DNA of 64,000 nt, taken from assembly GCF_004295585.1 (NCBI RefSeq), contig NZ_AP019400.1, forward strand, positions 4,934,001 to 4,998,000. Reading direction: 5' to 3'. A model generated the notes under the pieces. That model searched no databases and was not told the origin of the DNA. It was given only the letters and a program-made list of their open reading frames with translations. Shown piece by piece: positions 7,956-17,109 of the stretch. The first letter of the stretch is position 1, and each line of letters opens with the position of its first letter. Made by a program: the position numbers and the translations under genes. The stretch comes from Cohnella abietis. Its GTDB lineage: Bacteria > Bacillota > Bacilli > Paenibacillales > Paenibacillaceae.

Positions 7956-10900
7956 TTACCTTTGTGCTTGGTTACCTATTGCTATCCATTGGATAAATCC
8001 TTTTGGTTCAGGTCCTAACCGCGTGCGGAAAACAATTAGCTCGACTTCATGCGGACGCTTGGTACCGAGAATACAGCTGCAAGAAGGGTGGTCAGACATT
8101 GCAATTAATGTATAGGAATTGTCCGCGTATGGTGTAGGAAAAGGAACAATTAAGCGCATCGACTCCATTCCACCCTGAAAAACATACTGTTGGTTCCCAA
8201 ACAACATACCAACACCAGGTAATTGTGTGATAACCGGAGTAAATGAAAGCTTATCTGCACCCACGCTGCCATTAGCTAGATGTTCGCTCGTTACGCTTCC
8301 TGCCTCTAGCTTCGCTCCGCTCACGCTTCCATCCGCTAGGTGCTCACTCGCTATGCTTCCTGCCTCTAGCTTCGCTCCGCTCACGCTGCCATCCGCTAGG
8401 TGCTCACTCGCTATGCTTCCCGCCTCTAGCTTCGATCCGCTCACGCTGCCATCGGCAAGGTGCTCACTCGTTACGCTTCCGACCTCTAGCTTCGCCCTGC
8501 CCACGCTGCCATCGGCAAGGTGCTCACTCGTTACGCTTCCTGCCTCTAGCTTCGCTCCGCTCACGCTTCTATCGGCCAAATGCTCACTCGCTACACTTCC
8601 CGCCTCTAGCTTCGTCCCACTCACGCTGCCATCCGCTAGATGCTCGCTCGTTACGCTTCCTAACTCAAGCTTCGCTCCACTCACACTGCCATCCGCTAAA
8701 TGCTCGCTCGTTATGCTTCCTAACTCAAGCTTCGCTCCACTCACACTGCCATTGGCCAAATGCTCACTCGCTATGCTTCCTGCTTCTAGCTTCGCTCCGC
8801 TCACGCTGCCATCCGCTAGATGCTCGTTCGCTACGCTTCCTAACTCAAGCTTCGTCCCACTCACGCTGCCATCGGCAAGGTGCTCACTCGCTATGCTTCC
8901 TGCTTCTAGCTTCGCTCCGCTCACGCTGCCATCCGCTAGATGCTCCCTCGTTACGCTTCCTACCTCTAGCTTCGCCCCACTCACGCTGCCATCCGCTAGA
9001 TGCTCGTTCGCTATGCTTCCTAACTCAAGCTTCGCTCCACTAATACTGCCATCTGCCAAATGGTCGTTGCTTATGCTTCCTAACCAAATCTGCGCTCCAC
9101 CAACACTTCCAACAGATAACTGCTCACTTGTTATGCTATTACGTTCAAGCTTCGCTCCACTCACGCTACCATCCGCTAGATGCTCCCTAGCTACGCTTCC
9201 TGCCTCTAGCTTCGCTCCACTCACACTGCCATCAGCGAGATGCTCCCCAGATACGCTTCCTACCTCTAGCTTCGCTCCACTCACACTGCCATCCGCGAGA
9301 TGCTCCCCAGATACGCTTCCTACCTCTAGCTTCGCTCCGCTCACACTGCCATCGGCAAGATGCTCCCTAGCTACGCTTCCAGCCTCCAGCTTCGCTCCAC
9401 TCAGACTTCCATCCGCGAGATGCTCCCCAGATACGCTTCCTACCTCTAGCTTCGCTCCGCTCACACTGCCATCCGCTAAGTGCTCACTCGTTACGCTTCC
9501 TGCCTCTAGCTTCGCTCCACTCACGCTGCCATCCGCGAAATACTCACCTGTTACGCTTCCTACCTCTAGCTTCGCCCCACTCACACTGCCATCCGCCAGA
9601 TGCTCGCCCGCTACGCTTCCAGCTTCTAGCTTCGCCCCGCTCACGCTGCCATCCGCTAAGTGCTCACTCGTTACGCTGCCCGCTTCCAGCTCCATCTTTA
9701 TATCTGTTGGAGCTGAAGCCACAGTTTGAACTTGCTGTAACTGATTCAACAATTGCTGCAGATCAGCACTCAGCTTCGTGCTGCTCACACTGCCATCCGC
9801 TAGCTGTGCTTCTGATACGGCTTGCGGCTTGAAATGACTGGAGGTTATCGTTTGCTCCCCTAAGTGGTAACCAAGAATGGAACGTGGAATGATGTGAGAT
9901 GAGCTTATGCTACGTACAGAGATTTTCTCAGCGTTAACGGCCCCTGGTGCCAGTTGCGTCGCTCCGATGCTTCCTTCAGTTAATTTCACAGACGTAATAG
10001 AGCCATCAGCAAGCTGCTCCGTGCCTACAGATCCTAAAGCCAGCTTCTCAGAGCTTACTGCACCTGCCATTAGTCGTTCTTCGGTAATTTGATCTCCTAC
10101 AAAGGTTAGAAATTGGAACAACGGAGGAGAAAGACTTTCTACGGTTACGGCTCCTAATCCGAGCTTAGAATTGGTTATGGCATTGTCGGCAAGCTGACTC
10201 GTTCCGACGCTTCCATCCGCTAGCTTTCCGGTAGTTACTGATCCGTCGAACAGCTTCTCACTCGTTACACTAGAATCACCAAGGATTTCAGAAGTCACCG
10301 AGCCACCAGCTAGTTGGTTAGTTCCTATGCTCCCGATAGCAAGCTTCTCAGTCGTAACCGATCCATCGTTCAATTTAACTGATGTAACGCTTTTATCCGC
10401 TAATTTTTCCTCAGTCACAGAGCTATCCGACATCTGGCTCGTTCCGACACTGCTGCCCGCAAGCTTATCAGTCGTTATTACCCCATCCATAAGCTTAGCG
10501 GTCGTTACACTCTCATTAGCCAAAACATCCTCAGTGACAGCTCCATAGGACAATTGTTCCGTCCCGACGCTTCCCCTCGCAAGCTTCTCTGTTATTACTG
10601 CTCCGTCGGCAAGCTTCGTGTCCGTTACACTGCCATCTATTAGATGATTGGCTGACACAGAGTCGGCTGCCAATTGGCTTGTGCCAACAGCCCCCTCTGC
10701 TAGCTTCTCGGATGTTACTGCACCCGTTGCCAGCTTTTCATTCAACACACTGGAATCTGCTAAAATATTCGCTGTGACCGAGCCCCATACTAGTTGGTCC
10801 GTACCAATACTACCTAGTGCAAGCTTACCTGAAGTTACAGCACCATCAAGCAGCTTATCGCCCCGAACACTAGCATCTGCCAAAATTTCCGCAGTTACTG

Positions 10901-13900
10901 AGCCTGCTGCCAATTGATCCGTTCCTACGCTGTTATCAGCAAGCTTATCCGCTGTAATGATACCATCTCTAAGCTTTGAAGCTGACACGCTTTGGTCCGC
11001 GAGAATCTCAGCTGTAACCGAGCCTTCCACCAATTGACTGGTGCCCACACTGCCTCCAGCCAGCTTATCAGTCGTTACAATGCCATCAAGGAGCTTATCA
11101 GTAGTTACACTGCCCTCTGACAAAATATCCGCAGTTATTGAGCCTAGAACTAATTGATCGGTTCCAACACTTCCATAAGCAAGCTTTTCCGACGTAACTA
11201 CTCTGTCTTCCAGCTTAGCAAGCGTCACACTTCCATCCGCAAGGATATTCTCGGTTACTGAGCCATCAGCCAATTGAACAGTACCCACGCTTCCCGCAAC
11301 AAGCTTTTCCCCAGCCAACGAGCCATCAACTACTTTAGCTCCTGATACACTGTGATCCCCTAGGATGTCAGATGTAACCGAGCCCGCTGCCAATTGCAGC
11401 GTGCCCACGCTACCGTCTGCTAGCTTCTCTGTGGTAACTGTTCCATGGGCTATTTTAACACCTGTAATATTTCCATCTTTAAGGATATTCGTTGTGACGG
11501 CGCCTTCCACTAGCTTCTCGGTTCCGATACTCCCATCAGCCAGCTTTTCGGCTGTTACAGCACCATCACCAAGCTTAGCACAGGATACGCTCCCGTCAGC
11601 CAGGCTATCCTCCAAGACCGATCCATTCAGCAAGTGTCTTGCTTCAATGCTACCGATAGCTAGCTTCTCCGACGTAACTGCTCCATTAAGTAGCTTCGCA
11701 GTTGTGACACTTTCATCCGCCAGTATTCTAGCTCTAACAGATCCGGTTACAAGCTGACTCGTCCCGATGCTCCCGACTGCCAGCTTTTCAGAGGTTACTG
11801 CTCCATCAGCAAGCTTAGAGGTTGTGACGCTTCCTCCTGCTAGAATTTCTGCAACAACTGAGCTGTCAGCTAGCTGCTCCGTTCCGACTCCACCAATCGC
11901 CAGCTTCTCGGGTGTAACCACGCCATCGGCTAGCTTTGCAGCTGTGACGCTTCCATCCGCTAGAATGTCCGCATTTACCGAGCCAGCTTCCAGTTGACTC
12001 GTTCCCACACTTCCATTCGCTAGCTTATTTGCAGTCACCACGCCGTCGCCCAGCTTCGCTCCCGTTACACTACCATCACTGAGGATGTCCGATGTCACTG
12101 AGCTTTCTGACAAGTGCACTGTTCCAACACTATGAATCGCTAGCTTTTCTGACTTAATTGCGCCATCTGCCAGCTTCTCAGAAGTTACCGCTCCTGCAAC
12201 CAGTTTATCTGGAGTAACACTTCCATCCGCCAGCTTTTCCCTAGACACACTTCCGTCAGCCAGCTTCACTCTTGTTATTAAACCATCCGCTAGCTTTTCC
12301 TCAGTAATTGTTTTCTCCTTGAGATGTACCGCACTTACTGCATTCGGCTCTAATCGCTCAGAATCGATACGACGTTCCCCGTTCTTGGCGAGATCCAACA
12401 AATCAGGCGCTAGATGGGAGACTGACACCGTACCCTTACGCAGATGGAAGCCATGTACGGCTTCCGATTTCAGATGCTTGCCGCTTATGCTTTCTATTTG
12501 CAAGTGCTCCGAATTTACGCTTAGCGGGGCCAGCTTATTAGAAGTCACGCTGTCCTCAGCCAGTTTATCCGAAGTAATCGCGTGCTTAGCAAGAGTCGCT
12601 TCATGGACGCTACCCATTGCCAAATGTGCGGCACCGACGGCTCCCTCGCGCAAATGCACAGAATCAATTAAGTCGACCTGTAGATGTGCGGACGATATGG
12701 CCTGGTCAGCGATATGCTGCTCCTTTACAGAGCCAGCTTGAAGCTTGCTGCTATCGATGCTTTTCGCTGCTAGCTTGTTTACCGTTATTATGCCGTCATT
12801 AAGATGAAATTCGCGGAGGCTTTTCTCGCCCAAATGAACACTGAGAATAGACTGCTCAGCAATATGACGGCTTTCCACCGCACTTGATACGATATGCTGG
12901 GCCTTAACCGACCCATCTGCTAGCTTATCTGAGGTAACTGCGCCGTTCGCCATACCGGCAGTCGTTACGGCTCCTTCACCTAGATGAATTTGCTTGATAG
13001 ACCTAGGCTTCAAATGCTTGGAGGAAACAGCTGCTTCGGCTATCGCCCGCCCAGATACTGCCCCGTCCTGCAATGCTTTTTCATAAACTGCATTTGCGTC
13101 CAGCTTTGCGGAAGTAACACTATCATCAGCCAGCTTGGCAGTCGTAACGGCTAAATCGGCCATTTTATCTGTTGAAACACATTCTGGGGAAAGCTTTAAG
13201 GAAGTGATCAAATGATCCGTTAAATGATGCGAGAATATAGAACGTACTCCAAGCTGTCTCTCTCCGACGGCACCTGGAGCTATATTTTTCTCCGTCACCG
13301 CTTCGATTTGCAAGGCTCCAGTGCTTACTGATCCGTTCGCTAAATGAACTGATTCAACAGCACCCTGCCGAACGTGACGGCTATCTATAGAATCAGAAGC
13401 CAGAGCACCACCCATGACCGCTTCTACTCCGAAGTGATACGGTTTAAGCGACCCGGCCGCCAATTGCTCTGAAGTTACACTCTCCGAGGAGAGATGCTCT
13501 GTTTTAACTGCCGCCGAAGCCAGATGCTTACTTCCAACGGAATGATCTCCGAGCTTAACCCCAGTAACCGATGAATCCGCCAGCTGAGAAGCTCCAATCG
13601 CGCCATCCACTAGATGGGAAGCATGCACTGCATTTTTAGCAAGCTGTCCCGCCCCGATCAAGCCTTCCTTCAGATGCTCTCTCCGGATCGATTGATCAGA
13701 TATATGCCGACCTTCAATCGTTTTCTCCGTTAAATGTCGGGGACCAATGATGCCTTCAGCTAGCTTATCAGATAAAATACTTCCCTTGGCCAAATGCTTG
13801 GATTGCACAGCTTCATCAGCAATTTTGCCAGAAATAATACTCTGATCCGCAAGCTTGGTCGAAGTAACAGCATGATCAACTAGCTTAATAGTAGTAACCG

Positions 13901-15308
13901 ATTGCTCAGCCAGCTTTATCGCTGTTATTGCACCCTCTACCAAATGCTTTGTTTCAACGACCCCGTCGACGAGATGGTTGCCTTTTATTGCTCCCATACG
14001 TAGATGCTCGGATTGGACCGAGTTTAAAGACAGCTTGCTTCCCAGCACGGACTGATCGGCGAGCTCGCGTGATCCGACCGCTCCCTCGGCGAGATGCTCC
14101 GCCACCACGGCGAGCGGAGCCAAGTGCTTTCCCTGCAGCACTCCAGGGGCCACGTGATCAGCTAGAACTACACCTTCAGTCAGATGCTGGCTCTCTATCG
14201 CCCCTCTAGCCACTTTATCCTTTGTTACTGCACCGTCACGAAGCTTGGATGTGGCTACAGATCCTTCAGCCAATTTGGAAGTATCAATGCTTTCGTTGGC
14301 CAAATTTTCGCTTCTTATGGAACCACTGCGGATTTTTTCCGAGGTGATGATCTGGTCCTGAAGCAATTCAGATGTAATGATGGATAGATTTAAGTGCTTA
14401 GACTGTATGGAGCCCTCGGCGATTTTGTCTGAGCTGATCGTTCTGTCGGCCAGCTTCTCCGAGGAAACACTGCCATCACGCAGCTTCTCACCGGTAATGG
14501 AGCGATCACGGATTTTTTGCCCTGATATAGAGTTTTTCGTTAGATGATCCCCAACGACGGATTCTGGTGCTAATTTAGATGAAGTAATGGAACCATCCGC
14601 TAATTTTATAGCCGTTACTGAAAAATCCGCCAAAGAGTTCGTAAATACAGATTCAGTGGCCAAATGCATAGCCTCAATCGCAAAAGGAGCGAGCTTCTCG
14701 CTAGTAATTGACTCATTAGCAATATCGTCCGTGTAGACAATCGGGGCCGGGCGGGAAGGCATCCGTTTTTCTTCAAGCTTCAGATGTCGCTTTTCCTTTT
14801 CTAGCTGCTCCCTCGCCTCGATATCCTCTTGCAATTCTTGTTCGGCAGAATCCTCGTTTAGTAAAGCAACCAAGGCATCTGTAGAATTATGAGATTCCGT
14901 CTGCAATGATTCGACGACCGAAATAATATCGGGTATCTCTACAGCAGTGGATAATTCTAAAGCTGGGGGGAGAACCATTGCAATAGCAACGATTTCCTCA
15001 GCTTCCTCATTGGAGGAAATGAATTCTGAAGGCTGCGATAATTGTGCCTCTGAAGGCTGTTTAGCTGGCGCTTCAGCCACAGGTTTCAAGGAACGTACTC
15101 CACTATCTCTGGCATTAACACGACTTTGCTTGCTCTCGGCCTGACTTTCCGCCACCGGTGCTGGAGCAGCCGAACCATGAACGGCTATCGACTTGGCGTT
15201 TGATTTTTGTATGTCATCCAGCCAATTCAGCTCGAGCTTGTTCGGATTGTCGACGTAATAAAGCGGCCGGCGCGATTTGGGTGTCTTACTCGCCTTGTTC
15301 TTTTTCAT
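7956..15308 (-). CDS. Giant decapeptide-repeat surface fibre protein
   Basis: This protein of about 2450 residues has three parts. Residues 1-190 are a charged lead (MKKNKASKTPKSRRPLYYVD, an Ala/Pro/Glu-rich linker, then a Glu/Lys coiled segment near 165-185) with no signal peptide or wall anchor. Residues about 192-2348 hold roughly 215 decapeptides of consensus DGSVTSEKLA. The last 100 residues form a different, aromatic-rich globular domain (VFQGGMESMRLIVPFPTPY, DHPSCSC, FIQWIAIG). Ser/Thr are abundant, giving many possible O-glycosylation sites. The start at 15308 has AAGGAG eight bases upstream; an earlier in-frame ATG at 15353 lacks one. Similar S-V-T-x-x-K-L-A repeats are known from phage tail fibres and exported fibre proteins, so a beta-structured fibre with a C-terminal head is inferred. 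Absence of export signals plus a sigma-K-like promoter favours spore-surface assembly. Confidence 0.8.
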   Translation of the reverse strand: MKKNKASKTPKSRRPLYYVDNPNKLELNWLDDIQKSNAKSIAVHGSAAPAPVAESQAESKQSRVNARDSGVRSLKPVAEAPAKQPSEAQLSQPSEFISSNEEAEEIVAIAMVLPPALELSTAVEIPDIISVVESLQTESHNSTDALVALLNEDSAEQELQEDIEAREQLEKEKRHLKLEEKRMPSRPAPIVYTDDIANESITSEKLAPFAIEAMHLATESVFTNSLADFSVTAIKLADGSITSSKLAPESVVGDHLTKNSISGQKIRDRSITGEKLRDGSVSSEKLADRTISSDKIAEGSIQSKHLNLSIITSELLQDQIITSEKIRSGSIRSENLANESIDTSKLAEGSVATSKLRDGAVTKDKVARGAIESQHLTEGVVLADHVAPGVLQGKHLAPLAVVAEHLAEGAVGSRELADQSVLGSKLSLNSVQSEHLRMGAIKGNHLVDGVVETKHLVEGAITAIKLAEQSVTTIKLVDHAVTSTKLADQSIISGKIADEAVQSKHLAKGSILSDKLAEGIIGPRHLTEKTIEGRHISDQSIRREHLKEGLIGAGQLAKNAVHASHLVDGAIGASQLADSSVTGVKLGDHSVGSKHLASAAVKTEHLSSESVTSEQLAAGSLKPYHFGVEAVMGGALASDSIDSRHVRQGAVESVHLANGSVSTGALQIEAVTEKNIAPGAVGERQLGVRSIFSHHLTDHLITSLKLSPECVSTDKMADLAVTTAKLADDSVTSAKLDANAVYEKALQDGAVSGRAIAEAAVSSKHLKPRSIKQIHLGEGAVTTAGMANGAVTSDKLADGSVKAQHIVSSAVESRHIAEQSILSVHLGEKSLREFHLNDGIITVNKLAAKSIDSSKLQAGSVKEQHIADQAISSAHLQVDLIDSVHLREGAVGAAHLAMGSVHEATLAKHAITSDKLAEDSVTSNKLAPLSVNSEHLQIESISGKHLKSEAVHGFHLRKGTVSVSHLAPDLLDLAKNGERRIDSERLEPNAVSAVHLKEKTITEEKLADGLITRVKLADGSVSREKLADGSVTPDKLVAGAVTSEKLADGAIKSEKLAIHSVGTVHLSESSVTSDILSDGSVTGAKLGDGVVTANKLANGSVGTSQLEAGSVNADILADGSVTAAKLADGVVTPEKLAIGGVGTEQLADSSVVAEILAGGSVTTSKLADGAVTSEKLAVGSIGTSQLVTGSVRARILADESVTTAKLLNGAVTSEKLAIGSIEARHLLNGSVLEDSLADGSVSCAKLGDGAVTAEKLADGSIGTEKLVEGAVTTNILKDGNITGVKIAHGTVTTEKLADGSVGTLQLAAGSVTSDILGDHSVSGAKVVDGSLAGEKLVAGSVGTVQLADGSVTENILADGSVTLAKLEDRVVTSEKLAYGSVGTDQLVLGSITADILSEGSVTTDKLLDGIVTTDKLAGGSVGTSQLVEGSVTAEILADQSVSASKLRDGIITADKLADNSVGTDQLAAGSVTAEILADASVRGDKLLDGAVTSGKLALGSIGTDQLVWGSVTANILADSSVLNEKLATGAVTSEKLAEGAVGTSQLAADSVSANHLIDGSVTDTKLADGAVITEKLARGSVGTEQLSYGAVTEDVLANESVTTAKLMDGVITTDKLAGSSVGTSQMSDSSVTEEKLADKSVTSVKLNDGSVTTEKLAIGSIGTNQLAGGSVTSEILGDSSVTSEKLFDGSVTTGKLADGSVGTSQLADNAITNSKLGLGAVTVESLSPPLFQFLTFVGDQITEERLMAGAVSSEKLALGSVGTEQLADGSITSVKLTEGSIGATQLAPGAVNAEKISVRSISSSHIIPRSILGYHLGEQTITSSHFKPQAVSEAQLADGSVSSTKLSADLQQLLNQLQQVQTVASAPTDIKMELEAGSVTSEHLADGSVSGAKLEAGSVAGEHLADGSVSGAKLEVGSVTGEYFADGSVSGAKLEAGSVTSEHLADGSVSGAKLEVGSVSGEHLADGSLSGAKLEAGSVAREHLADGSVSGAKLEVGSVSGEHLADGSVSGAKLEVGSVSGEHLADGSVSGAKLEAGSVAREHLADGSVSGAKLERNSITSEQLSVGSVGGAQIWLGSISNDHLADGSISGAKLELGSIANEHLADGSVSGAKLEVGSVTREHLADGSVSGAKLEAGSIASEHLADGSVSGTKLELGSVANEHLADGSVSGAKLEAGSIASEHLANGSVSGAKLELGSITSEHLADGSVSGAKLELGSVTSEHLADGSVSGTKLEAGSVASEHLADRSVSGAKLEAGSVTSEHLADGSVGRAKLEVGSVTSEHLADGSVSGSKLEAGSIASEHLADGSVSGAKLEAGSIASEHLADGSVSGAKLEAGSVTSEHLANGSVGADKLSFTPVITQLPGVGMLFGNQQYVFQGGMESMRLIVPFPTPYADNSYTLIAMSDHPSCSCILGTKRPHEVELIVFRTRLGPEPKGFIQWIAIGNQAQR
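8265..9690 (-). repeat. Near-identical 60-bp tandem repeat array (about 24 copies)
   Basis: In the 3' part of the giant gene the unit is exactly 60 bp, encoding ADGSVSGAKLEAGSVTSEHL. About 24 units follow each other in phase with high DNA identity. One interval around 9061-9180 is more diverged (SVGGAQIWLGSISNDHL). This looks like recent expansion, and copy number probably varies between strains. Confidence 0.9.
10000..12260 (-). repeat. 120-bp (40-residue) superrepeats, about 18 copies
   Basis: The middle of the giant gene repeats with a period of four decapeptides: SVGT(S/D/E)QLA, SVTA(E/D)ILAD, SVTTAKLxDG, xVTSEKLA. The units are clearly related but more diverged than the 60-bp array. Upstream, from about 12290 to 14730, only the ten-residue period remains recognisable. 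Confidence 0.85.
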
Positions 15309-15341
15309 GTCTTTCTCCTTCCTAATCATCAAAATCTTCAG

Positions 15342-15369
15342 TATCATATGCATTCACCCATGGGCACGT
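15342..15369 (-). promoter_or_regulatory. Sigma-K-like promoter of the giant gene
   Basis: On the minus strand, AC (15369-15368), a 17-base spacer, then CATATGATA (15350-15342) match the sigma-K consensus AC-N17-CATAnnnTA exactly. The predicted transcript start lies about 27 bases before the ATG at 15308. The match is short, so chance cannot be excluded, but position and fit are good. The rest of the gap 15309-15671 holds the mntH promoter and operator. Confidence 0.5.
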
Positions 15370-15550
15370 CACGAGGATGGGCAATTATCTCTACTTAAGC
15401 CTTAATTAAATAGCTTCTCTCAGTCTGATATTCGTTGCTTGCTGTTAAAAAAAAATGGAACTGCCCAGCACCACGTGAATAGACTATGCATTGTATTTTC
15501 TTTCTTCCTGCAGAGGAAATATCCACATATTCGTTTTTTATATTTCTTCG

Positions 15551-15579
15551 TTTACTTTTTCACTTTTCGGGCGTATATT
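15551..15579 (+). promoter_or_regulatory. Sigma-A-like promoter of mntH
   Basis: TTTACT (15551-15556), a 17-base spacer and TATATT (15574-15579). The expected start near 15586 is directly followed by the MntR-like palindrome, a typical repression geometry. Confidence 0.55.
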
Positions 15580-15591
15580 TAAATCAGATCA

Positions 15592-15613
15592 AGTTTTGCC
15601 CTAGGGAAAATTA
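15592..15613. promoter_or_regulatory. MntR-like operator (manganese repression)
   Basis: The near-perfect dyad TTTTGCCCTAGGGAAAA sits between the promoter and the start codon of mntH. It resembles the MntR boxes described before Bacillus mntH/mntABCD (TTTGCCT-AGG-AAA type). Repression of the transporter when manganese is abundant is inferred. Confidence 0.75.
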
Positions 15614-15671
15614 ATGTCCCTGACGCTACACTTGTTACCCTGTACAACACGAGCAAAGAGGTGCATGAAAG

Positions 15672-17051
15672 ATGAAAGAGGATCTGGCTATTTCTAAACC
15701 ACAATTAACGTCAGCTGCGTCTGAATCTCCTAATAACACTGGCTGGAAGAGGGAAAGAGTAAGCGCCTCGCTGCCTGAAGCTTTTCGTTCCGTCAAAATT
15801 CCAAAAACCGGCTCCACCTTCCGTAAATTTCTGGCGTTTGCCGGTCCAGGATATATGGTTGCCGTCGGATACATGGACCCTGGTAATTGGGCAACGAGTT
15901 TAGCAGGCGGTTCACAATTTGGATATACCTTGCTTTCCGTCATTATGATCTCCAACTTGATGGCCATTGTTCTCCAAGCCTTATCCGGGAAGCTTGGTAT
16001 CGTGACCGGCCGCGACTTAGCACAGGCTTGCCGAGATCACTATAGCAATCCCGTTAACTTCATGCTGTGGATCTTTTGTGAGATTGCTATCGCCGCTTGT
16101 GATTTAGCTGAGGTTATCGGTGCTGCTATTGCGTTAAATCTTTTATTTGGTATCCCGATACTTTATGGCGTCATATTAACTTCATTGGACGTACTCATCA
16201 TCCTTTTTCTACAGAAAAAAGGCTTTAGATATGTAGAATCTCTGGTCATTGCCTTAATCGCGACAATCGCCTTATGTTTTGCTTTTGAGCTTATTTGGTC
16301 AACACCTAATATGGGCGACGTAATGAGAGGATTTATCCCATCAACAGAAATTATCAAAAATCCTGAAATGCTATATATCGCTATAGGTATTCTCGGTGCA
16401 ACCGTCATGCCTCACAATCTCTATCTTCACTCTTCAATTGTGCAAACTCGTGAGTTTGAGCAAACGGCGCTTGGCAAAAGGCAAGCGATACGTTTCTCCA
16501 CCTGGGATTCAACAATTGCTTTGTTTTTCGCCCTATTCATCAATGCGGCGATCCTTATTATTGCAGCAGCAGTATTCCATACTGCTGGACGAACCGATGT
16601 TGCTGAAATTCAGCAAGCTTACCACTTGCTCGCTCCTATGCTCGGAACGTCATTCGCTGCCATTCTATTCGGTGTCGCATTGCTAGCGTCAGGACAGAAC
16701 TCAACCTTAACTGGAACCTTAGCAGGACAGATTGTAATGGAAGGGTTCCTGAATATCCGCCTAGCCCCTTGGCTACGCCGATTAATTACTCGTATGATCG
16801 CTATCATTCCTGCAGTTATTGTTACGGCTATATATGGCGAAAGTGGTACGATGGATCTGCTGATTTTAAGCCAAGTTATTTTATCTCTGCAATTATCCTT
16901 TGCTGTTGTTCCGCTAGTTCAATTCACAAGCGACAAGAAAAAAATGGGGCAATTCGTAAACCCCATGTGGCTCAATATTTTAGCTTGGTTCGTTGCCATC
17001 GTAATAATGGGATTAAACTTATATTTGCTCTACCGCACCTTTTGGGGTTAA
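15672..17051 (+). CDS. mntH: NRAMP-family divalent metal (Mn2+) transporter
   Basis: This 459-residue membrane protein couples proton flow to Mn2+ (and Fe2+) uptake. The family signatures are plain: GYMDPGNWATS near residue 64 supplies the metal-binding Asp and Asn of helix 1. MPHNLYLHSS near 250 corresponds to the metal-binding MPH segment of helix 6. About eleven hydrophobic segments follow a soluble lead of about 45 residues, which is longer than usual. Transcribed alone, it has a sigma-A-like promoter, an MntR-like operator and the strong terminator at 17060-17109. The start has AGAGGTG ten bases upstream. Confidence 0.93.
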   Translation: MKEDLAISKPQLTSAASESPNNTGWKRERVSASLPEAFRSVKIPKTGSTFRKFLAFAGPGYMVAVGYMDPGNWATSLAGGSQFGYTLLSVIMISNLMAIVLQALSGKLGIVTGRDLAQACRDHYSNPVNFMLWIFCEIAIAACDLAEVIGAAIALNLLFGIPILYGVILTSLDVLIILFLQKKGFRYVESLVIALIATIALCFAFELIWSTPNMGDVMRGFIPSTEIIKNPEMLYIAIGILGATVMPHNLYLHSSIVQTREFEQTALGKRQAIRFSTWDSTIALFFALFINAAILIIAAAVFHTAGRTDVAEIQQAYHLLAPMLGTSFAAILFGVALLASGQNSTLTGTLAGQIVMEGFLNIRLAPWLRRLITRMIAIIPAVIVTAIYGESGTMDLLILSQVILSLQLSFAVVPLVQFTSDKKKMGQFVNPMWLNILAWFVAIVIMGLNLYLLYRTFWG

Positions 17052-17059
17052 GCTGCAAC

Positions 17060-17109
17060 AAACCAAAAAAACGTGATCAGGAGTGCCTGATTCACGTTTT
17101 TTTTGGTTT
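17060..17109. terminator. Bidirectional terminator
   Basis: Arms CAAAAAAACGTGATCAGG and GCCTGATTCACGTTTTTTTT form a long stem with an AGT loop and T runs on both strands. It serves mntH (plus) and the convergent glycosyltransferase gene (minus), whose stop codon it touches. Confidence 0.9.

Noticed and set aside
8265..9690. Possible CRISPR array (regular 60-bp period)
   Set aside because: Units are continuous and wholly repeated, with no unique spacers, and are in frame within a coding sequence.
8227..9729. 500-codon open frame on the plus strand opposite the 60-bp array
   Set aside because: It is an artefact of the in-phase 60-bp repeat: composition is a monotonous LTLPSARCS pattern, it has no ribosome site, and the minus-strand frame extends through non-repeat domains.
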